From Salifodinibacter halophilus (lineage in GTDB: Bacteria > Pseudomonadota > Gammaproteobacteria > Nevskiales > Salinisphaeraceae): a DNA stretch of 64,000 nt. The DNA lies in contig JABEEB010000001.1 of NCBI GenBank assembly GCA_012999515.1, positions 124,001-188,000 of the forward strand, given 5' to 3'. How positions within the stretch are numbered: the first letter of the stretch is position 1; every line of letters starts with the position of its first letter. Below the pieces are notes generated by a model, which saw nothing but the letters and a program-made list of their open reading frames with translations, was not told where the DNA came from and did not search any database. Positions 1 through 8,154 of this stretch are shown piece after piece. A program made the translations under genes and the position numbers.

Positions 1-482
1 CAAATGCCGTGCGTAGTGCGCTGCAACGCGAGCCTGAAGGGCATGGTCTCGAACCGTGCCAGCGCGCAGACAGCAGCGAAGCCGGCGGTTTGCGGCTGCG
101 GCCGCGCTGTGTCGCGCTGCTGGCCTCGATAGGTGGCGGCGTTGGTGTGATTTCTGGTTTTTTCGGTGTCGGCGGCGGGTTTCTGGTCGTGCCGTTTCTG
201 GTGCGCCTGACACGGCTGGGTATGCATCGTGCTGTTGGCACGTCGCTGCTTGTTATCGGTTGCACCGGGATGTCGGGGCTGTTTTCGGCGCTGGTCGTTG
301 GGCGCTCGCTGGATATGAATATTTTGTATCTGTTTCTCGGCGGCAGCCTTGTGGGTATGTTTCTCGGTCGCCGTGTGGCGCGCTATCTAGCCGGCGCCAC
401 GTTGCAACTATTGTTCGCAATCGCGCTCGTGGCGATCGGCGCTTTGATTTTGGTTACACGGGCGCACGGCGCACTCGGCTAA
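1..482 (+). CDS. TSUP-family (TauE/SafE) membrane permease, C-terminal part
   Basis: The frame is open to the left edge, so the gene begins outside the window and only about 155 C-terminal residues are visible. The visible part carries the glycine-rich repeat signature of TSUP permeases (GVISGFFGVGGGF) at the start of the second half, followed by hydrophobic segments typical of three to four membrane helices, and ends with a helix running to the stop. TSUP proteins are inner-membrane exporters or importers of sulfur-containing or organic anions; the substrate here cannot be told from sequence. The polar stretch before the motif fits the cytoplasmic linker between the two repeats. Malic enzyme follows on the same strand about 65 bases downstream. 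Confidence 0.85.
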   Translation, partial: NAVRSALQREPEGHGLEPCQRADSSEAGGLRLRPRCVALLASIGGGVGVISGFFGVGGGFLVVPFLVRLTRLGMHRAVGTSLLVIGCTGMSGLFSALVVGRSLDMNILYLFLGGSLVGMFLGRRVARYLAGATLQLLFAIALVAIGALILVTRAHGALG

Positions 483-548
483 GCGGGTTGTCGGTGCAGA
501 ATCGCGATGGGTTATGCTCGCGGTATCTGTCGCAACCAGGCATTGATT

Positions 549-2243
549 ATGGCGGATGATCGGTCGGCCGAGCGGCCTCTTTACGTACCTTACGCGGGTC
601 CGACGCTCCTCGAGATGCCCCTTTTGAACAAAGGCAGCGCGTTCACGCACGAGGAACGCGACGATTTCAATCTGGTGGGGCTGCTGCCACAGAACGTCGA
701 GACCATCGAGGAGCAGGTTGATCGCGCCTACCGGCAATATTGTCAGTGCGACTCTGATCTGGATAAGCACATCTATCTGCGCGGCATCCAGGATGACAAT
801 GAGACGATGTTTTTCCGGCTTTTGGAAAAACATCTTGAGGAGATGCTGCCGGTTATTTACACGCCCACGGTCGGGCAGGCGTGTCAGCGTTTTTCCGAGA
901 TCTATCGCAATCATCGGGGGCTGTTTATTTCTTATCCCGATCGCGAACGCATGGACGACATGATTCGCGCGGCGACCAAGGACAACGTCAAAGTCATTGT
1001 CGTCACAGACGGCGAACGTATCCTGGGCCTTGGCGACCAAGGGAGCGGTGGGATGAGTATTCCCATCGGCAAGCTGGCGCTGTACACGGTCTGTGGGGGT
1101 ATCAGCCCGGCCTACACGCTGCCGATTGTTCTCGATGTCGGTACCGACAACCCCGATCTGCTCGCCGATCCTATGTATATGGGGTGGCGCCATAAACGCA
1201 TCGACGAGGAACAATACAACGATTTCTTGGATCAGTTTGTGCAGGCTGTTAAGCGCCGTTGGCCCAGCGTGCTGCTTCAGTTCGAGGATTTCGATCAGCG
1301 CCACGCGCTTCCCTTGTTGGCGCGCTATCGCGATGAGCTGTGTTGTTTCAACGACGACATCCAGGGAACGGCAGCGGTGTGTGTCAGTTCGCTTCTAGCG
1401 GCCTGCAAGGCCAAATGTGCGTCGATCACCGAACAGACGATCGTGTTCGCGGGTGCCGGATCCGCAGGTTGCGGCATCGCCGAGCAAGTAGTCGTGGCCA
1501 TGATGCGGGCTGGTTTGTCGGATGCTGATGCCCGACGCCGTATCTATATGGTCGACCGCGACGGACTGGTCACCGACGATATGAACGGGCTATCGGCATC
1601 ACAACGTCGCTTCGCCCGGCCGCGCTCGGAAATCCTGGATTGGTCGCATGAAGTTGACGACGAGTTCCAACAGGTTGTGGCCAACGTCTGGCCGACGGTG
1701 CTGATTGGTGTGTCGGGGCAGGGTGGGCTGTTCTCGCAGGCCGTGGTCGAAACCATGGCCGAACACTGTGATGATCCGTTCATCATGCCGCTTTCCAACC
1801 CTAATTCGAATTCTGAAGCCGCCCCGGCTGATCTTTTGAACTGGACCGGTGGCCGGGCATTAATCGCGACAGGCAGCCCGTTCGATCCGGTGGAGTTTCA
1901 GGGGCGCTGGTTGCCAATAGCACAGTGCAATAATGCCTATATCTTTCCGAGTGTCGGCCTTGGCGTGGCGGCGGCGCGGGCCGGGCGCGTTACCGATAAT
2001 ATGTTGATGGCGGCTGCCGAGGAACTCGCCGAGCAGTCGCCACTCGGCCGTAGCGGCCAGGGGGCGCTGCTGCCGGAGTTGGGTGCGATACAGTCAGTGG
2101 CAACGGCGGTGGCCCGTGCCGTTGCCGGCCAAGCGCAAAGCGACGGTGTCGCACTGGCCACCAGCAGCGAGTATTTGGACGCCGAGGTGCGACGTTGTTT
2201 TTGGAAGCCGCGTTATCGTGGCTATCGCCGCTCGGCATTTTGA
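549..2243 (+). CDS. maeA: NAD-dependent malic enzyme
   Basis: Oxidative decarboxylation of malate to pyruvate with NAD, in the cytoplasm, feeding pyruvate from the TCA cycle during growth on organic acids. The protein matches the E. coli MaeA (SfcA) type along its whole length: [11 protein letters not shown] near the N-terminus, VIYTPTVG, the [15 protein letters not shown] segment of the active site, [11 protein letters not shown], the dinucleotide fold [11 protein letters not shown], and [11 protein letters not shown]. Starting at ATG 549 gives 564 residues, against 565 in E. coli. The frame can be extended to 507, but the extra 14 residues have no counterpart in the family. A DUF805 gene follows on the same strand after about 70 bases. 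Confidence 0.96.
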   Translation: MADDRSAERPLYVPYAGPTLLEMPLLNKGSAFTHEERDDFNLVGLLPQNVETIEEQVDRAYRQYCQCDSDLDKHIYLRGIQDDNETMFFRLLEKHLEEMLPVIYTPTVGQACQRFSEIYRNHRGLFISYPDRERMDDMIRAATKDNVKVIVVTDGERILGLGDQGSGGMSIPIGKLALYTVCGGISPAYTLPIVLDVGTDNPDLLADPMYMGWRHKRIDEEQYNDFLDQFVQAVKRRWPSVLLQFEDFDQRHALPLLARYRDELCCFNDDIQGTAAVCVSSLLAACKAKCASITEQTIVFAGAGSAGCGIAEQVVVAMMRAGLSDADARRRIYMVDRDGLVTDDMNGLSASQRRFARPRSEILDWSHEVDDEFQQVVANVWPTVLIGVSGQGGLFSQAVVETMAEHCDDPFIMPLSNPNSNSEAAPADLLNWTGGRALIATGSPFDPVEFQGRWLPIAQCNNAYIFPSVGLGVAAARAGRVTDNMLMAAAEELAEQSPLGRSGQGALLPELGAIQSVATAVARAVAGQAQSDGVALATSSEYLDAEVRRCFWKPRYRGYRRSAF

Positions 2244-2316
2244 GCCGCATGCGAGCGCTACATCATGCGTTGGCTGCAACGCCTGGCAGCCATGTTTCCG
2301 ACGGCACGGTCATGAC

Positions 2317-2730
2317 ATGAGTACGGCGTCACGCACACCTTGGGCGGCCTACGTTGCGGCCATGTGTCAGTACGGTGAAGTCACAGGCCGTGCCGACCGG
2401 CGTCAGTTCTGGGGGTTTGCCCTAATTGTTTTGTTGTGGTGGTTGGGCTTTTCGCTGGTCGGCAGCGCACTTGGTGTCACGCTTGAGTTGCCATTTCGCC
2501 CCGAGCCGCCACAAGCGCCGGTGCGTCTCGAGATACTCGGCACGCTTGCGGCGTTGCTCCATGTCGTGCCGTTTTGGTCAATCAGCAGCCGGCGTTTGCA
2601 CGATGTGGGCCTGAGTGCTTGGTGGCTCATATTGGGGATCTTCCCATTGATTGGGCCGCTGATCCTGGCCGGTTTTTTCCTGTGGCCGGGTGATCGCCGG
2701 GAAAACGGCTATGGTTCGGTGCCGGAATGA
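2317..2730 (+). CDS. DUF805 inner-membrane protein
   Basis: A 137-residue membrane protein of the DUF805 (YhaH/YhaI) family, function unknown. It has the family's typical N-terminus (YGEVTGRADRRQFW), a first hydrophobic segment, a long periplasmic or amphipathic loop, then the conserved SSRRLHDVGLSAWW motif and a last hydrophobic segment ending in GDRRENGYG. The ATG at 2317 was chosen because it lies after the malic enzyme stop and precedes the conserved YGEVTGR motif by about 17 residues; the ribosome binding site is poor. The gene converges with hflD, only 8 bases separating the two stop codons. Confidence 0.88.
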   Translation: MSTASRTPWAAYVAAMCQYGEVTGRADRRQFWGFALIVLLWWLGFSLVGSALGVTLELPFRPEPPQAPVRLEILGTLAALLHVVPFWSISSRRLHDVGLSAWWLILGIFPLIGPLILAGFFLWPGDRRENGYGSVPE

Positions 2731-2738
2731 GCTGGTGA

Positions 2739-3374
2739 CTAACTAAACCGTGTATGGACGCGCTCCAACGCGGCCAGCAGCGCGCGCCGGCGTAGAAATA
2801 GACTTGGAAAACGGCCACCGCACTGGCGCCAGAGGATGCCGCAACGCACGGCTGCCAGTAATTGCAGGCGGACATAGGGCAGGATCTCGCTATCGCCGAG
2901 ATAGTCGCGGTTGCCCTGTAAGACGATGCGTGGCCGCAATGGGCTGATGTTGTTCTGGTATGCCGTGTTGAGGATCGCCGTGGCGTTGGCCGGCGGCGCG
3001 ACCTTGGCACGGTCGATGGCTACCGATAGATTGCTCAGCGTGCTGTCGTCGTGACGTAGCTTGCTGGCGAGTTTTAGCACCTGGCCGATATAGCGCGCGA
3101 TGCGCTTGTCATCGTTTTTCGCACCGTTGTCGTTTTGCTTGCCCGTCAACTGACGCCGGACATAGGCCAGGCCGTCTTTTAAATTGCCGGTCTCGCCGAA
3201 GACTTCACCCACCGTCTCGGGGTTAGTGGCGAAAATAACCTGGCGCGCGACATAGTGGCGTGCCGCGTAGCCGCCGCCAGCCACGGCAAGTTCGTGCGCG
3301 TAGAGGGCGAACTGGCATACCCCCGCCAGCGCGAGTATTTGGTCACCTAATACGTCTTGTTGGGCATCATTCAT
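2739..3374 (-). CDS. hflD: HflD high-frequency lysogenization protein homologue
   Basis: A 211-residue, mostly helical protein that matches the HflD (YcfC) family in length (213 in E. coli) and in the N-terminal DQILALAGVCQFALYAHELA and central ETGNLKDGLAYVRRQL regions. In E. coli HflD is a membrane-associated protein that affects lambda CII stability; its cellular role is unclear. The identification is strengthened by position: its start overlaps the end of mnmA by four bases (ATGA), the same mnmA-hflD pairing seen in enteric and other gammaproteobacteria. purB, the usual third member, does not follow here; instead the gene converges with the DUF805 gene. Confidence 0.92.
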   Translation of the reverse strand: MNDAQQDVLGDQILALAGVCQFALYAHELAVAGGGYAARHYVARQVIFATNPETVGEVFGETGNLKDGLAYVRRQLTGKQNDNGAKNDDKRIARYIGQVLKLASKLRHDDSTLSNLSVAIDRAKVAPPANATAILNTAYQNNISPLRPRIVLQGNRDYLGDSEILPYVRLQLLAAVRCGILWRQCGGRFPSLFLRRRALLAALERVHTRFS

Positions 3375-4522
3375 ACAGTGGCTCGACCCGGCGTTGTGTC
3401 AGTCTCGACGTGCTCGATCTCGGCTGCGCCGAGGCAGCGCTCGTGGTCGTAGAAAACGACGTATTGGCCTTCGGCGATCGAGCCCGGGGGGCGGTCGAAG
3501 GTTACGTTGAGCGCGTTGTTGGCAAGTGGTTCGACGCGACAAGCGACAGCTGCTTGGCGATAACGCACCTGGGCCGTGCATTTGAAGGCCCGGGTCGGCG
3601 CGTCGATCAACCAATCGCAAGCACTAGTGGTTAATTGTGTCGCGGTCAGTCGCGGATGGTCCGGTTCCTGGGTCACCCAGAGTGTATTGTCGGCCACGGT
3701 TTTGTCGGCGACAAACCAGGGACTGGGTTGGGCGCCGGCTACGCCGCCGAGCCCTAGGCCGCGACGTTGGCCCACGGTGTAGGCATGCAGGCCACGGTGT
3801 TCGCCGATCAATTGACCATCGAGGGCACCGCCACTGACTCGAATTGGGCCTGGGTCAGTGTTTAAGTAGTTGCGCAGGAAACCTTCGAAATCACGCTCGC
3901 CGATAAAACACACGCCAGTGCTGTCGGGTTTGGCGTGGACGTCGAAGCCGGCGGACCGCGCACGCTCGCGCACCTCGGATTTGACCATGTCGCCGAGCGG
4001 AAACAGTGTCCGGGCGAGCGTAGTCCGCGGCATCGCGGCCAGGAAATACGATTGATCTTTGCCAGGGTCGCGGCCGCGAAAAAGTGCCGGTTCGGCATCC
4101 GCGCTTCCCACACGGGCGTAGTGGCCGGTTGCCACGCGGTCGGCGCCAAGCCGCAATGCGTAGTCGAAAAAGACACCGAATTTGATTTCCCGGTTGCACA
4201 ACACGTCCGGATTCGGCGTCCGGCCAGCCTGAAGCCGGTCGAGGAAATAGCTGAATACGCGCGCTTTGTAGTTGGCCGAAAAATCCGCACGGTGGAGTGG
4301 GATATCTAGCTGGCGGCACACAGCAGCGGCATCATCGAAATCGGCGGCGGCCTGGCAGCGTCCGGTTTCGTCCTCGTCCCAATTGAACATGAAAAGCGCT
4401 TCGACGTCGGCGCCGGATTCAACCAGCGTTAGCGCTGCAACAGCGGAATCCACGCCGCCCGATAGGCCGACGATGATCTTTTCGCGTGGTTGGGTAGTAA
4501 TCGGCTCGGTGGCTCGGTTCAA
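3371..4522 (-). CDS. mnmA: tRNA-specific 2-thiouridylase MnmA
   Basis: Catalyses ATP-dependent 2-thiolation of U34 in the tRNAs for Lys, Glu and Gln, using sulfur relayed from IscS. The PP-loop SGGVDSA lies at about residues 20-26; the two catalytic cysteines are in NPDVLCNREIKFG and STGVCFIGER, with the ATGHYARVG segment between them. The C-terminal beta-barrel ends in VVFYDHERCLGAAEI. The start at 4522 gives 383 residues with about 14 residues before the conserved core, so a slightly later start is possible. It is translationally coupled to hflD. MnmC, which acts on the C5 side chain of the same uridine, is encoded at 53397-55397. Confidence 0.97.
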   Translation of the reverse strand: MNRATEPITTQPREKIIVGLSGGVDSAVAALTLVESGADVEALFMFNWDEDETGRCQAAADFDDAAAVCRQLDIPLHRADFSANYKARVFSYFLDRLQAGRTPNPDVLCNREIKFGVFFDYALRLGADRVATGHYARVGSADAEPALFRGRDPGKDQSYFLAAMPRTTLARTLFPLGDMVKSEVRERARSAGFDVHAKPDSTGVCFIGERDFEGFLRNYLNTDPGPIRVSGGALDGQLIGEHRGLHAYTVGQRRGLGLGGVAGAQPSPWFVADKTVADNTLWVTQEPDHPRLTATQLTTSACDWLIDAPTRAFKCTAQVRYRQAAVACRVEPLANNALNVTFDRPPGSIAEGQYVVFYDHERCLGAAEIEHVETDTTPGRATV

Positions 4523-4761
4523 CGCGGGTTATCGTCTGACCGCATGGCGGTCGGATGGGTGTTACGTGTGATTATGAGTCACGTTCGACGAACCCGCCAA
4601 GCGTTGAAACAAGCGAAGGCGGATGGAGTGCTTGCAATCTTTTGCGCTGCAAGCCGCTAGCTTGATCGCGATCTACACCACGGACAAAGGTTGTATAGCG
4701 AAAGCCGCGCGCCTCGCGTATCCTGCGCGCCAATAACGCTTTGCGAGGAACATTAAAAACT

Positions 4762-5700
4762 TTGCAGTCCGTGATGCTATTCCCGGGCCAGGGGGCACAG
4801 TCCGTCGGCATGCTCGATGACTTGGCGTCGGACCATGCCGCTATTGGCCAGACACTTGATGAGGCCAGCCAGATACTCGATTACGATGTGGCCGCGCTTA
4901 TTAGCGAAGGTCCCGCGTCGATCGTGGATCAGACGGTTTATACTCAGCCTTTGATGCTGGCGGCAGACGTGGCGATTTATCGTGCATGGCTGGCCGCCGG
5001 TGGGCAGAAGCCGTCATTCGTGGCCGGCCACAGCCTGGGTGAGTACGCCGCGCTCGTGGCTGCCGGCGCGTTGTCTTTTGTCGAGGCGCTGTCAGTTACG
5101 ACACGGCGTGCGCAGGCAATGACCGACGCTGTCGCCGACGTGGAAGTCGCGATGGCTGCAGTCATTGGTCTCGACGACGCCAGCGTTGAAAGCGTCTGTA
5201 ACAGCGCGGCTGAGGCGAGCGGTGAAATCGTTTCGCCGGCTAATTACAACGCACCGGGGCAGGTCGTTGTTGCGGGTCAGGCCGGTGCCGTGGAAAAAGC
5301 CTCAGAACAGGCACGCGAAGCCGGCGCGCGTATGGTGCGGCCAATTGCGGTCAGCGTGCCGTCACATTGCGCGCTGATGCGACCCGCGGTGGCCTCACTC
5401 GAGGCGGCGCTCGACGCGACCGAGCTGGCGACACCCGACATCACGGTGTTGCACAACGTCGATGCGGCATCGCGCAGCGAGCGTGCCGATATCCAGCGCG
5501 CACTCGTCGAACAACTCTGGCAGCCGGTGCGCTGGGTAGACTGCGTCGAGCGTATGCGTGACGCTGGCGCGAATATGTTTTACGAATGCGGTCCGGGGCG
5601 CGTGCTGGCCGGCCTGAACAAACGGATTGATAAGACACTGGACACAGTCTCGCTCGGCGATGCAAGCGCGTTCGACCGCGCTGTGCGTGAGACTGGCTGA
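4762..5700 (+). CDS. fabD: Malonyl-CoA:ACP transacylase FabD
   Basis: Transfers malonyl from CoA to acyl carrier protein, supplying the extender unit for type II fatty acid synthesis. It has the N-terminal LFPGQGAQ motif, the nucleophile serine in GHSLGEYAA (Ser91 when counted from TTG 4762) and the catalytic histidine in VPSHCALM (His202), as in E. coli (Ser92, His201). The frame extends to TTG 4741, but AGGAA at 4746-4750 points to a later start: TTG 4762, GTG 4771 or ATG 4774. TTG 4762 gives the usual N-terminal length. plsX and fabH, the common upstream partners, are absent: the divergent mnmA comes directly before. fabG follows after 23 bases. Confidence 0.95.
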   Translation: MQSVMLFPGQGAQSVGMLDDLASDHAAIGQTLDEASQILDYDVAALISEGPASIVDQTVYTQPLMLAADVAIYRAWLAAGGQKPSFVAGHSLGEYAALVAAGALSFVEALSVTTRRAQAMTDAVADVEVAMAAVIGLDDASVESVCNSAAEASGEIVSPANYNAPGQVVVAGQAGAVEKASEQAREAGARMVRPIAVSVPSHCALMRPAVASLEAALDATELATPDITVLHNVDAASRSERADIQRALVEQLWQPVRWVDCVERMRDAGANMFYECGPGRVLAGLNKRIDKTLDTVSLGDASAFDRAVRETG

Positions 5701-5723
5701 CGGACTCGAAAAGGGACGACAAG

Positions 5724-6488
5724 GTGAGAAACGCAACCAACTTGAGCCTCGATGGCCGTGTTGCGCTCGTTACGGGCGCGACGCGCGGTATTGGCGCGGC
5801 TATAAGTGACCGGCTGGCGGCCAATGGGGCGTGTGTGATCGGAACGGCGACGCGCGCAGAGGGCGCCGAGGCGATTGGTGCGCGCTTGGCTGACGCTGCT
5901 GCACCGGGCGCTGGTTACCAACTCGATGTTGCCGATCCGGCTAGTGTCGAGGCGTTGTTCAAACAGATCAAATCAGACATTGGTCTGCCGTCGATCGTGG
6001 TCAATAACGCCGCGGTAACGCACGATGATCTGGCGATGCGCATGTCGGAAGAGGACTGGTCCAGCGTAATCGAAGCGAATCTCAGTGGTGTTTATCGAGT
6101 CTCGAAAGCCGCGTTGCGCGGTCTTATGAAGGCCGAGAACGGTCGCATCGTCAACATTTCATCGGTTGTCGGCCAAACGGGCAATGCGGGCCAGATTAAT
6201 TACAGCGCGGCCAAGGCTGGTCTGCTCGGTCTAACGCGCTCGTTGGCGCGGGAGGTTGGCTCGCGCGCGGTAACCGTGAACGCGGTCGCCCCGGGTTTTA
6301 TCGATACCGATATGACGCAGGCGCTGGATGCAGCCACGCGTGAGCGCATGCTCGACCAGATCCCGCTGGGCCGCCTGGGCGCGGCTGACGAAGTCGCCGA
6401 CGCGGTGTCGTTTCTGGCCTCACCGGCGGCTGGCTACATCACTGGCGAGACGTTGTCGGTCAATGGCGGCCTGGATATGGGCGGCTGA
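5724..6488 (+). CDS. fabG: 3-oxoacyl-ACP reductase FabG
   Basis: NADPH-dependent reduction of 3-ketoacyl-ACP, the first reductive step of each elongation cycle. A short-chain dehydrogenase of 254 residues: cofactor loop TGATRGIG at residues 17-24, NNAA at about 94-97, and the catalytic triad Ser147, Tyr160 and Lys164 (NISSVVG, YSAAK). The C-terminal SVNGGLDMGG is the typical FabG ending. The start is GTG 5724, preceded by a weak purine-rich stretch; a few residues of uncertainty remain. Its position between fabD and acpP makes fatty acid synthesis its role rather than that of a generic SDR. Confidence 0.95.
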   Translation: MRNATNLSLDGRVALVTGATRGIGAAISDRLAANGACVIGTATRAEGAEAIGARLADAAAPGAGYQLDVADPASVEALFKQIKSDIGLPSIVVNNAAVTHDDLAMRMSEEDWSSVIEANLSGVYRVSKAALRGLMKAENGRIVNISSVVGQTGNAGQINYSAAKAGLLGLTRSLAREVGSRAVTVNAVAPGFIDTDMTQALDAATRERMLDQIPLGRLGAADEVADAVSFLASPAAGYITGETLSVNGGLDMGG

Positions 6489-6490
6489 TC

Positions 6491-6520
6491 TTGGCGGGCT
6501 TTGGCAAATTTATCTAGAAT
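6491..6520 (+). promoter_or_regulatory. Predicted sigma-70 promoter of acpP
   Basis: TTGGCG at 6491-6496 and TAGAAT at 6515-6520 are separated by 18 bases, a good match to the housekeeping consensus, directly after the fabG stop. The expected transcript starts near 6527 and has a leader of about 70 nt with a small hairpin (CCAGC-AGTGC-GCTGG, 6544-6558) before the strong ribosome binding site. A separate promoter is expected because ACP is needed in much larger amount than the enzymes. Assignment is by inspection only. Confidence 0.6.
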
Positions 6521-6598
6521 GACGCGCTGTTTTATGGCGGAATCCAGCAGTGCGCTGGTCAATGGGCAATATCCCTTGCGAATCGAAAGGAGAACGCA

Positions 6599-6838
6599 AT
6601 GAGTAGTGTTGAAGAACGAGTGCAAAAAATCATCGCTGAGCAATTGTCGGTCAGCGACGATCAAGTGACGGGTAGCGCAGGCTTCGTGGATGACCTGGGC
6701 GCTGACTCACTGGACACGGTAGAACTCGTCATGGCGCTCGAAGAAGAGTTCGATATGGAAATACCCGACGAGGAAGCTGAAAAGATCACCACAGTTCAGC
6801 GTGCTATCGACTACATCAAGTCCAACGCGTCCCAATAG
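6599..6838 (+). CDS. acpP: Acyl carrier protein AcpP
   Basis: Small acidic carrier (79 residues) that holds growing acyl chains on a 4'-phosphopantetheine arm. The attachment serine is Ser37 in [20 protein letters not shown], the invariant core of bacterial ACPs. A strong ribosome binding site (AAAGGAGAA, 6588-6596) lies just before the ATG, and a separate promoter is predicted upstream, both consistent with high expression. fabF follows in the usual order, with a GC-rich hairpin in the intercistronic space. Confidence 0.98.
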   Translation: MSSVEERVQKIIAEQLSVSDDQVTGSAGFVDDLGADSLDTVELVMALEEEFDMEIPDEEAEKITTVQRAIDYIKSNASQ

Positions 6839-6864
6839 GTTTTATTCGATAGACTTTTCTCTTG

Positions 6865-6887
6865 GCCGATCGCTGCGCGCGGTCGGC
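6865..6887 (+). other. Intercistronic hairpin between acpP and fabF
   Basis: GCCGATCGC (6865-6873) and GCGGTCGGC (6879-6887) form a 9-bp stem with one T-G wobble and a 5-nt loop. There is no T-tract, so it is not a classical intrinsic terminator. Placed between the very highly expressed acpP and fabF, it may be a partial terminator or a 3'-end that protects acpP mRNA from exonucleases. This role is inference. Confidence 0.5.
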
Positions 6888-6912
6888 GATAATGGATTCG
6901 CAGGGGCGTGAA

Positions 6913-8154
6913 TTGAGACAAAAGCGCGTAGTCGTCACCGGTGTGGGGATGGTGTCGCCGGTTGGACTCGATGTTGAGTCGAGTTGGCGATCGTTGGTCG
7001 CCGGTCGCAGCGGCATTAGTACGATCGATACGTTCGATGTCGACAAGTTTCCAACACGGTTTGGTGGTCCGATCCGTGGTTTCGATCCGACCGACTATAT
7101 GCCCGCGAAGTCGGTTAAGCGTTTTGATCCGTTTGTGCACTACGGTGTAGCGGCCTCGGTGCAAGCGCTCCGCGACAGCGGTTATCCATTGGATGAGGAA
7201 CAAAACGACCGTGTCGGGGTTGCCGTCGGTTCCGGTATCGGTGGCATTGGGACGATCCATAACACTTGCGTGTCGTTTCATGATGCCGACTCCAACCCCA
7301 AGAAAGTGTCGCCTTTTTTCATCCCGAGCAGTATTGCCAACATGGCAGCGGGTCAGGTCTCGATCCAGCTTGGCTTGAATGGGCCCAATATTGCCGCGGT
7401 CTCAGCTTGTACCACCGGCGTTCATAACATCGGCCTGGCGGCTCGTATGATCGCGGCCGGTGATGCTGACGCCATGGTCGCCGGTGGCTGTGAAATGGCG
7501 GTCAACCCGATTGGGCTGGCCGGTTTTTGTGCGGCCAAAGCATTATCCTCGCGCAACGACGATCCGGCCGCAGCGAGCCGGCCGTGGGATGCCGATCGCG
7601 ACGGGTTTGTGCTCTCCGATGGTGCCGGCGTCGTGATGTTGGAAGACATCGACAGTGCCCGTGCTCGCGCCGCGCCGATCTATGGCGAATTGGTCGGTTT
7701 TGGAATGAGTGCGGATGCACACCACATCACCATGCCGAGTGGGCACGGCGCCCGCCAGTGTATGAGCAACGCCATCCGCGATGCGGAAATCGATCCCGCG
7801 CGCATCGATTACATTAATGCGCACGGCACTTCGACGTCGGGCGGTGATGTGGTTGAAAGCGAGGCGATCGAATCGGTGCTTGGCGATGCCGCGCACGATG
7901 CAGCCGTGACTTCGACCAAGTCTATGACTGGCCATATGCTCGGCGCCGCCGGGTCGGCAGAGGCCATCTTTACATTGTTGGCGATGCGCGATCAGATCGC
8001 GCCACCGACCATCAATCTGGAGACACCGGACAAAGGCTGTCGTCTCGATTATGTTCCGGGTCAAGCACGCGACATGACCATCGACTACGCGTTGTCCAAC
8101 TCGTTCGGTTTTGGTGGCACCAACGGTAGTCTGGTGTTTCGCCGCGTCTATTGA
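6913..8154 (+). CDS. fabF: 3-oxoacyl-ACP synthase II FabF
   Basis: Condensing enzyme that elongates acyl-ACP with malonyl-ACP. The catalytic Cys is in SACTTG (Cys166), with the two active-site histidines in NAHGTST and SMTGHMLGAAG and the glycine-rich NSFGFGGTN at the C-terminus: a full Cys-His-His ketosynthase. The frame is open from 6862, with an ATG at 6892, but AGGGGCG at 6902-6908 sits at the right distance before TTG 6913, and this start gives MRQKRVVVTG, aligned with the E. coli N-terminus (413 residues). The stop overlaps the TTG start of pabB by three bases. Confidence 0.95.
   Translation: MRQKRVVVTGVGMVSPVGLDVESSWRSLVAGRSGISTIDTFDVDKFPTRFGGPIRGFDPTDYMPAKSVKRFDPFVHYGVAASVQALRDSGYPLDEEQNDRVGVAVGSGIGGIGTIHNTCVSFHDADSNPKKVSPFFIPSSIANMAAGQVSIQLGLNGPNIAAVSACTTGVHNIGLAARMIAAGDADAMVAGGCEMAVNPIGLAGFCAAKALSSRNDDPAAASRPWDADRDGFVLSDGAGVVMLEDIDSARARAAPIYGELVGFGMSADAHHITMPSGHGARQCMSNAIRDAEIDPARIDYINAHGTSTSGGDVVESEAIESVLGDAAHDAAVTSTKSMTGHMLGAAGSAEAIFTLLAMRDQIAPPTINLETPDKGCRLDYVPGQARDMTIDYALSNSFGFGGTNGSLVFRRVY

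Noticed and set aside
408-1304. Minus-strand open frame of 298 codons opposite malic enzyme
   Set aside because: Antisense to a clear full-length maeA; His/Arg-rich composition typical of shadow frames.
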